A stretch of DNA of 15,988 nt, from assembly GCA_020853835.1 (NCBI GenBank), contig JADYYC010000340.1:1-15988 (forward strand). Reading direction: 5' to 3'. The DNA comes from Anaerolineales bacterium. Its GTDB lineage: Bacteria; Chloroflexota; Anaerolineae; Anaerolineales; UBA4823. The notes below the pieces were generated by a model, which was given only the letters and a program-made list of their open reading frames with translations, made no database searches and had not been told where the DNA came from. Numbering within the stretch: position 1 is the first letter of the stretch; every line of letters begins with the position of its first letter. Below are positions 6,157 to 14,047 of the stretch, in pieces. The position numbers and the translations under genes were made by a program.

Positions 6157-6193
6157 GTGGTTGTGTCTGGCAGTTCCTGCCAGGCACAACCAC
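6157..6193 (+). promoter_or_regulatory. Strong intercistronic stem-loop between binding protein and permease
   Basis: GTGGTTGTGTCTGGCAG (6157-6173) pairs with CTGCCAGGCACAACCAC (6177-6193) over a TTC loop, 17 pairs with one G-U in RNA. No T-run follows. Such hairpins after binding-protein genes in ABC operons commonly protect the upstream mRNA from 3' decay, giving more binding protein than permease. Confidence 0.75.
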
Positions 6194-6219
6194 GGATCGT
6201 ACCTCTTCAGGAGCAACCA

Positions 6220-7134
6220 ATGACTGTTACCTCCCTGTCTCCTAGCAACTCCAGCGCGGCGCCGCCAGCCGTGCACAAGCGCACCGATTGGCTGCCTGTG
6301 ATCATGACCGCACCGGCAACCCTTGCGTTGATCGGCATTCTATACCCGTTTGCGATTGCGGTTTATTACAGCTTTACCAACTATCGCATCGTCAGTAAAA
6401 CCTATAAGGTCGTCGGTTTTCAAAACTACGTCCGCATGTTCTCCAACGCTGATTTCTGGGAGGCGATGGGAAACACGTTGATGTTTGCAGCAGCCGCGCT
6501 GCTTTTTGAGCTGGCGCTGGGGTTTCTGATCGCGCTGCTGCTCAATCGTTCGGTTCCGGGCGTCGGCCTGATGCGAGCGCTTTTACTGCTCCCGTTGATG
6601 GTGCCGCCGGTGATCTCGGGCATGATGTGGAAGACTATGCTGGCTTCCAGCAGCGGTCCGGTTAACTACATCTTTGGGCTGGGTAATTATGCCTGGTTTG
6701 CCAATCCCTGGTCTGCCCGCTTTGTGGTGATCTTTATCGAAGTTTGGTCGTCAACCCCATTTGTCGCTCTGGTATTGTTGAGCGGGCTACAGTCGCTGCC
6801 AAAAGCGCCTTTTGAGGCTGCACAGGTGGATGGCGCGAATGCATGGTTCATCCTGAACCGGTTGATGCTGCCCATGCTTAAGCCGTTTATCCTGATCGTC
6901 TTGCTGTTCCGCGTAGTCGACGTGATAAAGCTGTTCGATATCGTCTTCGCCACTACCAGCGGCGGCCCGATGTTCACCACAACCACCATCCCTATCCTGG
7001 TTTATAAAGAAGTCTTCAAGTCGTACACCCTTGGCTCAGCTACCGCCAAAGTACTGATGCTGTGGGTGATCAACTATGTGATCAGTTTCTGGCTGGCTAG
7101 TCGTTGGCGAAAAACAGCCGCTTCAATCCGGTAG
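6220..7134 (+). CDS. ABC sugar transporter permease, MalF/UgpA type
   Basis: 304-residue inner membrane subunit of a CUT1 sugar importer. Six hydrophobic segments are visible near residues 27-50, 85-108, 116-136, 168-190, 222-243 and 276-294. The cytoplasmic EAA loop that docks on the ATPase is at 199-221 (EAAQVDGANAWFILNRLMLP). ATG 6220 is chosen because CAGGAG lies 6 nt upstream; the open frame extends to a GTG at 6157, but that would place the hairpin inside the gene. The next permease starts 7 bp after its stop. It should pair with that permease to form the translocation pore. Confidence 0.92.
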   Translation: MTVTSLSPSNSSAAPPAVHKRTDWLPVIMTAPATLALIGILYPFAIAVYYSFTNYRIVSKTYKVVGFQNYVRMFSNADFWEAMGNTLMFAAAALLFELALGFLIALLLNRSVPGVGLMRALLLLPLMVPPVISGMMWKTMLASSSGPVNYIFGLGNYAWFANPWSARFVVIFIEVWSSTPFVALVLLSGLQSLPKAPFEAAQVDGANAWFILNRLMLPMLKPFILIVLLFRVVDVIKLFDIVFATTSGGPMFTTTTIPILVYKEVFKSYTLGSATAKVLMLWVINYVISFWLASRWRKTAASIR

Positions 7135-7141
7135 GTGAATC

Positions 7142-7987
7142 ATGAAAGAGACAAAAGGCAAGCTGTTACTCGTTTATCTCGGAATGCTGTTGCTTGGGAT
7201 CTATATCCTGGCGCCAGTCACCTGGATTGTGATGATGTCCTTCAAATCCAAAATCGACGTCATTTCAGTCCCGCCCAAGTTCATCTTCACCCCCACTTTT
7301 GACAACTACCTGGCGCTGTTTGGGCTGGGCAAAGTCGGCCTCTTGACCGGCACGACCTTCCTTTCCTTTTTCAAGAATAGCTTGATCCTCGCGCTGGGAT
7401 CCGTTTTGTTATCGATCGTGTTGGGCATGCCAGCGGCCTATGCATTTGCGCGCTTGCGTTTCAAAGCCAAAGAATCATTAGCCTTCACCTTCCTGAGCTT
7501 CCGCTTCGTCCCAGAAATCACCATTATCCTTCCGCTATATGTCATTTACCAAAAGCTAAATTTGTACAATACTTACACAGGTTTGATCCTGGTATACCAA
7601 CTCATCTCGCTGCCATTTATCATCTGGATGATGCGGTCGTATTTCGAAGAAATCCCGGTTGCTATCGAGCAGGCAGCCCGCACAGACGGCTATTCATGGG
7701 GGCGGACGTTCTTCCGGATGGTGCTCCCGCTGGCCGCTCCGGGGGTAGCCGCCTCTCTTGTATTGGCGTTCATCTTCTGCTGGAACAACTTCATCTTCGG
7801 CCTGATGCTGGGTGGGACGAACACTCAACCGGTTACCGTGGGTTTGCTGAGCTTCATGGGCACGAATGAAGTCCAGTGGGGCTTGATGGCCGCTGCGACC
7901 GTAATTGCAGTTATTCCGCTCATGGTCCTGGCGCTTTCCGTCCAACGTTATATGGTGCGCGGTCTGACACTGGGCGCGGTGAAATAG
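7142..7987 (+). CDS. ABC sugar transporter permease, MalG/UgpE type
   Basis: 281-residue second permease of the importer. The N-terminal transmembrane segment (residues about 8-32) is followed by a short extracytoplasmic domain and five more hydrophobic segments. The EAA loop is at 175-200 (EQAARTDGYSWGRTFFRMVL), the MalG-type form. GGTAGGTG precedes the ATG, and the gene starts 7 bp after the first permease. As the importer has two different ATPases, each permease EAA loop may prefer one of them. Confidence 0.92.
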   Translation: MKETKGKLLLVYLGMLLLGIYILAPVTWIVMMSFKSKIDVISVPPKFIFTPTFDNYLALFGLGKVGLLTGTTFLSFFKNSLILALGSVLLSIVLGMPAAYAFARLRFKAKESLAFTFLSFRFVPEITIILPLYVIYQKLNLYNTYTGLILVYQLISLPFIIWMMRSYFEEIPVAIEQAARTDGYSWGRTFFRMVLPLAAPGVAASLVLAFIFCWNNFIFGLMLGGTNTQPVTVGLLSFMGTNEVQWGLMAAATVIAVIPLMVLALSVQRYMVRGLTLGAVK

Positions 7988-8006
7988 AAAACCCAGGAAG
8001 GTACTC

Positions 8007-9134
8007 ATGGCAAAAGTAGAGCTTGAGAACGTTCATAAAAACTACGGCGCAAAAGAGGATGCCGTCAAAGGCGCAACCTTCACCTGCGAAGATGGTGAGT
8101 TCATCGTGCTGCTTGGACCGTCCGGCTGTGGGAAAACCACAACGCTGCGGATGATCACCGGTCTTGAATCGATCACCAGCGGAACCATCCGTTTGGGCGG
8201 CCGCGTGGTGAACAACCTGACCCCTCAGCAGAGGAACGTGGCGATGGCTTTCGAGACGTATGCGCTTTACCCCCCGTTGACAGTGTACGAAAACATCGCC
8301 TTCCCATTGCAAGTGATGAAGCGCAGCAAGGCTGAAATTGACAAACGCGTGCACGAAGTGGCGGCCTCGCTTTCGATCAGCGATATTCTGGATAAATATC
8401 CGGAAGGGCTGGCCGGCGGGCAGAAACAGCGGGTCTCGCTGGCGCGCGCCCTGGTCCGCGAGCCAACGGTATTTCTGATGGATGAACCGCTATCGCACGT
8501 CGATGCGGACGTGCGCTACCGCGCCCGGGCAGAGATCAAACACATCCACACCGTTTCGCACGCAACGATGATCTACGTCACCCATGACCAGGTGGAAGCT
8601 GTGGCTTTGGCCGACCGCGTTGTAGTAATGGATTTGGGAGTGATCCAGCAGATCGGCACCCCCCTGGACCTTTACTACCGTCCCGCAAACCTGTTTGTGG
8701 CCGGGTTCATCGGCGAACCGCCAATGAACCTGATCCCCTGTAACCTGACCCTGGATGGCGGCATGCTGCGCGCAAGCTGGCAAAGCCGGCCAGACTTGGA
8801 GTGGCGCTATCAGACCGAGAACATTCCAGAAACAGCGTTGCGCGCCCTGCAAGCCCACCATAACCGCCCGGTGGTCTTCGGGGTGCGCCCGCAGCGCCTG
8901 GCGCTGAGGGCCCCGGATGCGGCGTCGAGCGATGGTTCCCTCACCGGAAAACTTCTGGTGCACGAGTTCCTTGGCAAAGACGGCATCGCCCAGGCTGAAG
9001 TGGACGGGACCGTGCTGGAGTGCATCACCGCGCCGTCTATTCCCTTCCAGGCCGGCGACCTGGTAAGCTTATCGGCGGCTTTCGAAGACGTGCTTTTCTT
9101 TGATCCGGACACCACTCGCCGGATTGAATACTAG
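8007..9134 (+). CDS. ABC sugar transporter ATPase 1, MalK/UgpC type
   Basis: 375-residue nucleotide-binding subunit. Walker A is GPSGCGKT at 37-44, the signature is LAGGQ at 135-139, Walker B ends in D159-E160, and the switch histidine is H193. About 130 C-terminal residues form the OB-fold regulatory domain usual for CUT1 ATPases. The Q-loop glutamine (MalK Q82) is replaced by glutamate, E83 in MAFETYALYP. The D-loop reads SHVD instead of the usual SNLD. AGGAAGG precedes the ATG. A second, distinct ATPase starts 8 bp downstream, so the motor is probably a heterodimer, as in the GlpS/GlpT glycerol importer of rhizobia. Catalytic residues are otherwise intact. Confidence 0.92.
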   Translation: MAKVELENVHKNYGAKEDAVKGATFTCEDGEFIVLLGPSGCGKTTTLRMITGLESITSGTIRLGGRVVNNLTPQQRNVAMAFETYALYPPLTVYENIAFPLQVMKRSKAEIDKRVHEVAASLSISDILDKYPEGLAGGQKQRVSLARALVREPTVFLMDEPLSHVDADVRYRARAEIKHIHTVSHATMIYVTHDQVEAVALADRVVVMDLGVIQQIGTPLDLYYRPANLFVAGFIGEPPMNLIPCNLTLDGGMLRASWQSRPDLEWRYQTENIPETALRALQAHHNRPVVFGVRPQRLALRAPDAASSDGSLTGKLLVHEFLGKDGIAQAEVDGTVLECITAPSIPFQAGDLVSLSAAFEDVLFFDPDTTRRIEY

Positions 9135-9142
9135 GTGAAAAC

Positions 9143-10219
9143 ATGGCAACTTTAGAGATCGACCGGATCAGTAAAAGTTTCGACTCCGTACAAGCGCTTA
9201 AGAACGTGTCGTTTGACTGTAAAAACGGCGAGTTTTTAGTTATCGTTGGTCCGTCGGGGGCAGGAAAAACGACGACATTGAACTGCATAGCCGGGGTGGA
9301 ATACCCCGAAATGGGTACGGTCTACCTCGACGGACAGGATGTCACTATGGCGCCGCCGCAGGACCGTGACGTGGCTATGGTGTTCGAGACCTACGCTCTC
9401 TATCCGCAATTTTCAGTGCGCGACAATCTGATCTTTCCGCTCCGTTCGCCGCGCTCACGCCACAGCGAAAGTGATATCCAGGAGCGCGTTCAGCGCGTCT
9501 CCGAATTACTGTCAATCGATATGCTCTTAGAACGGTTGCCGCGCCAGCTCAGCCAGGGGCAGCGCCAGCGCGTGTCGTTGGGCCGCGCTCTGGTGCGGGA
9601 CCCCAAGATATTCTTGTTCGACGAACCCATCTCGCACCTGGATGCCAAGCTGCGGAACTCGATGCGCCGGGAGCTCAAGCGCATGCGCGCCAGCCTCTCC
9701 CAGACCACCGTCTATGTCACGCATGATTACCTGGAGGCGCTCTCCCTGGGCGATCGGGTGGTTGTCTTATTCCAGGGAGAGGTTTTACAGTTCGACCAGA
9801 CCCAAATGGTTTACAACCGCCCGGCTGCGGTGGAAGTCGGCCTGCTGTTTGGCGACCCGCCGATGATGTTCTTCCAGGGCAAAATCGATGACCAGAGCCA
9901 TTTTGTCTGCGAGGATGAAAGTTTTATGATCGATGCCCGCGATAACGCGGTCGGGCTTGCCCCCGGCCAGGAAGTCATCCTCGGCCTGCGCCCCACCGAT
10001 GTAAGGCTGGCGCCCCCTGGCTCGGGACAGGTGCAGGGCGAAATCTACAGTGTGCAAAACCAATTCGACCGTGAGCTGGTAACGCTGAAGGCCAAAGAGC
10101 AACTGTTCGACATCGTCGCCCCAGTGAGCTACGCGGTGACGGAAGGCGACAAGGCTGGCATTATCATCCCGGTCGAAGTATGCTACTTTTTCGACAAAAC
10201 GACCCACAGAGCAATTTAG
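9143..10219 (+). CDS. ABC sugar transporter ATPase 2, MalK/UgpC type
   Basis: 358-residue second nucleotide-binding subunit, clearly related to but not a recent copy of the gene before it. Walker A is GPSGAGKT at 36-43, the signature is LSQGQ at 136-140 (the usual second Gly is Gln), Walker B ends in D160-E161, and the switch histidine is H194. The Q-loop position is again glutamate, E82 in MVFETYALYP. A C-terminal OB-type domain follows (about 240-358). AGGTGA precedes the ATG, 8 bp after the first ATPase. Both proteins keep the catalytic glutamate and histidine, so both sites may hydrolyse ATP, though the shared Q-to-E change suggests an altered coupling contact to the permeases. Confidence 0.92.
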   Translation: MATLEIDRISKSFDSVQALKNVSFDCKNGEFLVIVGPSGAGKTTTLNCIAGVEYPEMGTVYLDGQDVTMAPPQDRDVAMVFETYALYPQFSVRDNLIFPLRSPRSRHSESDIQERVQRVSELLSIDMLLERLPRQLSQGQRQRVSLGRALVRDPKIFLFDEPISHLDAKLRNSMRRELKRMRASLSQTTVYVTHDYLEALSLGDRVVVLFQGEVLQFDQTQMVYNRPAAVEVGLLFGDPPMMFFQGKIDDQSHFVCEDESFMIDARDNAVGLAPGQEVILGLRPTDVRLAPPGSGQVQGEIYSVQNQFDRELVTLKAKEQLFDIVAPVSYAVTEGDKAGIIIPVEVCYFFDKTTHRAI

Positions 10220-10273
10220 CCTTGAAGACCGAGGTGCATAGGCTCAAGCGCCTGATATAGGAAGATAAACCAA

Positions 10274-11431
10274 ATGAACGCTCGCGAACGTGTGTTGGCC
10301 GCGCTCAATCACAAGGAGCCGGATCGAGTCCCGATCGACTTCGCTGGGACAGGCGTGTCCACAATCTGCTATCAGTCTTATGATGAGCTTCGTAAGTTCC
10401 TGGGTTACGAACCCATCGGTTACCGGCACGAGGACCTGGGGGCAGCCGCCTGGGCTGGCGTGGTCACCCCGCATGCTGAGATCTACGATCGCCTGCACTC
10501 GGATGTGCAGATGGCTGGAATGGGCGCGCCGGATACCTGGGAACTGAACGTCCAGTACGGTGATGAAAACGATACCTACGTGGATGAATGGGGGACGATT
10601 GTCGTGCGCCCCAAGGGGGGGCATTACTTCGACTATCGCATTTTCCCGATCCAATCGGGTACGGTAGAAGCGGTCAAAGCCTGGAAAAACTGGCCTGATC
10701 CCAACAACCCGGGGCGCTGGAAGGGCTTTCGGCAGCGCTGCCTGGACGTGCGCGCTACCGGTCGGGCGCTGACGGCTTTCTCCGTATTTGGCGGCGGCAT
10801 CTTTGAGCAGCCGGCGCGCATTATGCCGATGGAAGAGTTTTACATGGGCCTGGCTTCAGACCCCAAGTTCGCCGACCTGATACTGGGCATCATGTACGAT
10901 ATCTATGCTGCAGCAACCGAACGCATGCTGGACGAAGTTGGCGATATCCTGGATGTGTGGGTATATTGGGATGATCTGAGCGGTCAAAAAGAACGCTTGA
11001 TCAGCCCTCGCATCTACAAAAAGCACATCAAGCCGCTGCACCGCAAGCTCTTTGACCTGGTGAAATCTAAAACGCAGGCTAAGATTTTCTTTCACTGCTG
11101 CGGGTCTGCCCGCCCCTGGATCCCCGACCTGATCGACGTTGGGGTGGACATCTTGAACCCGGTGCAAACTTCAGCCGCCGGTATGGATCCCGCCGGACTG
11201 AAGCGCGACTTTGGCAAAGACATCGTCTTCTGGGGCGGCGCGTGCAACCCGCAAGGAGCCCTGGCCTTCGGCACGCCCGAGCAGGTGGCCGATGAGGTGC
11301 GCCGTAACATCGAAGCGATGGCGCCCGGCGGCGGGTTCGTGCTGGCAAATGTACACAACATTCAAAATTTGGTCCCGCCCGAGAATATCGTGGCAATGTT
11401 TGAAACAGCGTTTTCCTACGGCGGTTACTGA
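10274..11431 (+). CDS. URO-D/MtaA-fold protein with HxC...C metal motif
   Basis: 385-residue protein of the uroporphyrinogen decarboxylase superfamily, which includes haem-pathway decarboxylases and cobamide:coenzyme M methyltransferases such as MtaA and CmuA. The N-terminal RERVLAALNHKEPDRVPIDF and C-terminal MAPGGGFVLANVHNIQNLVPPENI are family hallmarks. H274, C276 and C324 form an H-x-C-xn-C pattern, the zinc site by which MtaA-type enzymes activate a thiol. True HemE features are not evident, and a sugar-transport operon is not a haem setting. AGGAAG lies upstream of the ATG, 54 bp after the ATPase. It probably acts on the imported compound or a derivative; methyl transfer or decarboxylation are both possible. 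Confidence 0.85.
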   Translation: MNARERVLAALNHKEPDRVPIDFAGTGVSTICYQSYDELRKFLGYEPIGYRHEDLGAAAWAGVVTPHAEIYDRLHSDVQMAGMGAPDTWELNVQYGDENDTYVDEWGTIVVRPKGGHYFDYRIFPIQSGTVEAVKAWKNWPDPNNPGRWKGFRQRCLDVRATGRALTAFSVFGGGIFEQPARIMPMEEFYMGLASDPKFADLILGIMYDIYAAATERMLDEVGDILDVWVYWDDLSGQKERLISPRIYKKHIKPLHRKLFDLVKSKTQAKIFFHCCGSARPWIPDLIDVGVDILNPVQTSAAGMDPAGLKRDFGKDIVFWGGACNPQGALAFGTPEQVADEVRRNIEAMAPGGGFVLANVHNIQNLVPPENIVAMFETAFSYGGY

Positions 11432-11441
11432 GTCGCGAATT

Positions 11442-11462
11442 CAACCTGCGGTTGCCCTTTTT
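11442..11462 (+). terminator. Weak terminator or attenuator-like hairpin
   Basis: CAACC (11442-11446) and GGTTG (11450-11454) pair over a TGC loop, followed by CCC and five T residues (11458-11462). The stem is short, and same-strand operon genes continue, so it would at most reduce read-through into the formyltransferase-like gene. Confidence 0.3.
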
Positions 11463-11510
11463 AGGTCAGCTTGTTAATAAAAATCAATCGATCAAAAAGG
11501 AGATGATTCT

Positions 11511-12458
11511 ATGGCACGCGTTTTTTTAGTCAGTTCCCATTATATGGGCGTTCTGTATGTCGACGAGCTGCGGCGTGCCGGCGACGAGATCGTTGGCGCA
11601 GCCGCGCTGCCCGGCGACGGGGGCTGGGTGGTTCCCCCCGAATATGACTTCCGCGCTAAATGCTTTCGCGAGTACGTGCCGGTGTATGAGCCCGACCCGA
11701 AGCTGCTCAACAGCCCCGAGTTTGTCAGCGTAATCCGCCGCCTGGAGCCGGATTACGTGATCTCCGGCTATTATCCGCGCATTTTCAAAGATGAAATCCT
11801 ATCGCTGCCGCGCAAAGGTTGTATCAACATCCACCCCACCGGCCTGCCGCGCTACCGCGGCCTTTCGCCATACTTCACCCATGTGTTGTTTGGCGATACG
11901 CATAACCGCATCACCATGCACTGGCTGGACCCGGGCATCGATACCGGCGACATCATCGCCCAGGCAGCGACCGAGATCCTGCCCGAAGATACCGGTTTCA
12001 CCAGCGGACATAAAAACACCGAGGCCGCCGGACGGATGTTCCGTGAATACTGGCCGCTTGTCAAAGAGGGCCGAGCCCCGCGACAGGTGCAAGACGAGTC
12101 AATCGCCTCTGTGTTCAACTTTAGCTGGAAGATGGCCGAGATCGACTGGAAGAAGACCAATGTAGAGATCTGGAACCTGGTGCGCACGCTCACCCGGCCG
12201 TTCAACGGAGCATGGACGCTCGTCGCAGGGCAGAAGATGCATGTATGGAAAGTCCGCCCGGTAGAAGAAGGTGAAGAGATCGCGGTCTCAGGCGCTTTGC
12301 CCGGCGAGATACTGGCTGTCACCGGCAAAGGTTTTTGGGTGCAGTGCGGTCAGGGCCAGGTGCAGATCCTCGACAGCACCCTGGACAGCGCCCCCGATAG
12401 ACCAGCGGCTGAAGTGCTGCCCGATCCTGGCGCGCGCCTGCGCATTCTGCTGGGATAA
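11511..12458 (+). CDS. Formyltransferase-fold protein (Fmt-like, folate-dependent family)
   Basis: 315-residue protein with the N-terminal formyltransferase fold and a C-terminal OB-like domain as in methionyl-tRNA formyltransferase. The catalytic Asn-His-Asp triad is intact: N106 and H108 in INIHPTGLPRYRG, and D144 in DPGIDTGDII, at the same residue numbers as in E. coli Fmt. A perfect AAGGAG precedes the ATG. The C-terminal domain starts near 205 and ends in GARLRILLG. Its place inside a sugar-uptake operon argues against tRNA formylation. It may move a formyl unit between a sugar or amino-sugar and tetrahydrofolate, or work as a formyl hydrolase. There are 79 bp before it and 29 bp after it. 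Substrate unknown. Confidence 0.85.
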   Translation: MARVFLVSSHYMGVLYVDELRRAGDEIVGAAALPGDGGWVVPPEYDFRAKCFREYVPVYEPDPKLLNSPEFVSVIRRLEPDYVISGYYPRIFKDEILSLPRKGCINIHPTGLPRYRGLSPYFTHVLFGDTHNRITMHWLDPGIDTGDIIAQAATEILPEDTGFTSGHKNTEAAGRMFREYWPLVKEGRAPRQVQDESIASVFNFSWKMAEIDWKKTNVEIWNLVRTLTRPFNGAWTLVAGQKMHVWKVRPVEEGEEIAVSGALPGEILAVTGKGFWVQCGQGQVQILDSTLDSAPDRPAAEVLPDPGARLRILLG

Positions 12459-12487
12459 TCCGGTCAAAAGGGAGGCAGGCGGCAAGC

Positions 12488-14047
12488 ATGCCAGAGCTTC
12501 TCTGCGCATTCGATCTGGGCACCAATGGCGTCAAAGCAGGGCTGTTCACGCCCGAGGGCCAGCTGCTTGGACAGGCGTACGAAGAATACGGCGTCGAAAC
12601 CCCAAAGAGCGACTGGGTCGAGCAGTCGATCGAACGCATGTGGCAGGCGCAGTGTAATGTTACCCGGGCTTTGCTGGCTGCGGCCGGCGTGCGCCCTCAG
12701 GAAATCGCTGCCCTCGGGGTCTCTTCGCAGCGAGCCACTTTTGCGCCTTTGGACGCGGCCGGAAAACCGCTGTCTCCCTTTATCGGCTGGCAGGACCACC
12801 GCAGCCTCGCGGAATGCGAATGGATGGCGCACAAGCTGGGCGCGCCGCGCTACTACCAGATCGCCGGTCTGCCGCTAGAACCGACGGCCGCGGTCTCAAA
12901 GATCTTATGGATCAAGCGCCATAATCCCGAGCTTTACGACCGCACAGCAACCTTCGGCTCGACCCAAAACGTGCACCTGGTCCAGTTGGGGGCGGAAAAC
13001 CCGCCTTGCGATCTGGCCGACGCCGGTTACATGGGCTTGCTCGATGTGGATCGGCTGGCTTGGAGCGAGGAGCTGTTAGCGGTCCTCGATTTGCCATACG
13101 AGAAGCTCCCCAAACTGGCGCCTTCAGGGGAGCAAGTGGGCACGCTTTCGGCTGCGGCTGCGGAGGCGACCGGGCTGGCAGTTGGCACACCGCTGGTGCT
13201 CGCGGGCGGCGATCTGCAGGTGGCCGGGCTGGGGATGGGCGTGGCTGAACCGGGCACGGTCTCGCTCGGGATTGGCACGGGCGGCGGTGTGTTGATCTAC
13301 CTCGAGCGCCCGCTGCGACACCCCGAGATGGGGTTGAACTGTCAGCCGCACGCTGTCCCGGGAGCCTGGGAAATGGAGGGCATCTGCCTGGCGTCGGGAG
13401 CCAGTTACAAATGGTTTCGAGATGCGCTGGGCGAGATGGAACGTCAGAAGGCCGCAGAACGAAACTGCGATGCGTATGACTTGCTCAATGAACTGGCTGC
13501 GGGGGCTCCGGTCGGCGCGGGCGGTCTGCTTTTCCTGCCCGCCCTGGCGGGGTCGGGCGCGCCGCACTGGTATCCACACGCAAAGGGCATGGTGCTGGGG
13601 CTTACGCTTAGCACCGACCGCGGTGCGCTCGTCCGGGCTCTGTTGGAAGGGATCTGCATGGAGATCCGCGGCATGTTGGAGGCAGCCAGGCGAATGGGAA
13701 CGCCGATCGAGGAGGTGCGCATCTGGGGTGGGGCGGCCAAGTCACCCTTTTGGAACCAGATGGCCGCCGATGTGTACGGCATTCCAGCGGTCAAGACGAC
13801 GATTTCCGAAGCCGGCTTGGCCGGAGCGGCGATCTGTGCCGGCGTCGGTGTAGGGCTGTATAAAAACGTGCACGAAGGCGTGTCCTGCATGATTCGCACC
13901 GAGGAATGCTATGAGCCCAACGCGCACCATCATAAGGTCTACAACGATCTATACGAAATCTACACCTCCGCTTATCGGGCATTAAAGGAATCAGGGGTGT
14001 TTGCCCAACTGAGTGGTTATCAAGTATCTATGGAGCAAACCGAATGA
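12488..14047 (+). CDS. FGGY-family carbohydrate kinase, xylulokinase-like
   Basis: 519-residue sugar kinase using ATP to phosphorylate an imported sugar or polyol. The phosphate-1 loop is FDLGTNGVKAGLF (8-20) with D9, the substrate region has GWQDHRS (100-106), the catalytic base is D242 in AGGDLQVAGLGMG, and the second glycine-rich loop is GIGTGGG (261-267). The C-terminal lobe has RIWGGAAKSPFWNQMAADVYG, typical of XylB relatives. AAGGGAGG lies 12 nt before the ATG, with GGCAGGCGG nearer. The stop overlaps the start of the next gene by ATGA, so translation is coupled. Exact substrate cannot be read from sequence; FGGY enzymes also phosphorylate glycerol, erythritol, ribulose and others. Confidence 0.92.
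   Translation: MPELLCAFDLGTNGVKAGLFTPEGQLLGQAYEEYGVETPKSDWVEQSIERMWQAQCNVTRALLAAAGVRPQEIAALGVSSQRATFAPLDAAGKPLSPFIGWQDHRSLAECEWMAHKLGAPRYYQIAGLPLEPTAAVSKILWIKRHNPELYDRTATFGSTQNVHLVQLGAENPPCDLADAGYMGLLDVDRLAWSEELLAVLDLPYEKLPKLAPSGEQVGTLSAAAAEATGLAVGTPLVLAGGDLQVAGLGMGVAEPGTVSLGIGTGGGVLIYLERPLRHPEMGLNCQPHAVPGAWEMEGICLASGASYKWFRDALGEMERQKAAERNCDAYDLLNELAAGAPVGAGGLLFLPALAGSGAPHWYPHAKGMVLGLTLSTDRGALVRALLEGICMEIRGMLEAARRMGTPIEEVRIWGGAAKSPFWNQMAADVYGIPAVKTTISEAGLAGAAICAGVGVGLYKNVHEGVSCMIRTEECYEPNAHHHKVYNDLYEIYTSAYRALKESGVFAQLSGYQVSMEQTE

Noticed and set aside
10274..11431. Haem biosynthesis HemE (true uroporphyrinogen decarboxylase)
   Set aside because: The HxC...C metal motif and the sugar-operon context point to the MtaA-like branch of the superfamily; no other haem genes are nearby.
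13124..13899. Long reverse-strand frames under the FGGY kinase gene
   Set aside because: Arg/Pro/Ser-rich shadow frames without family resemblance, opposite a clear kinase.
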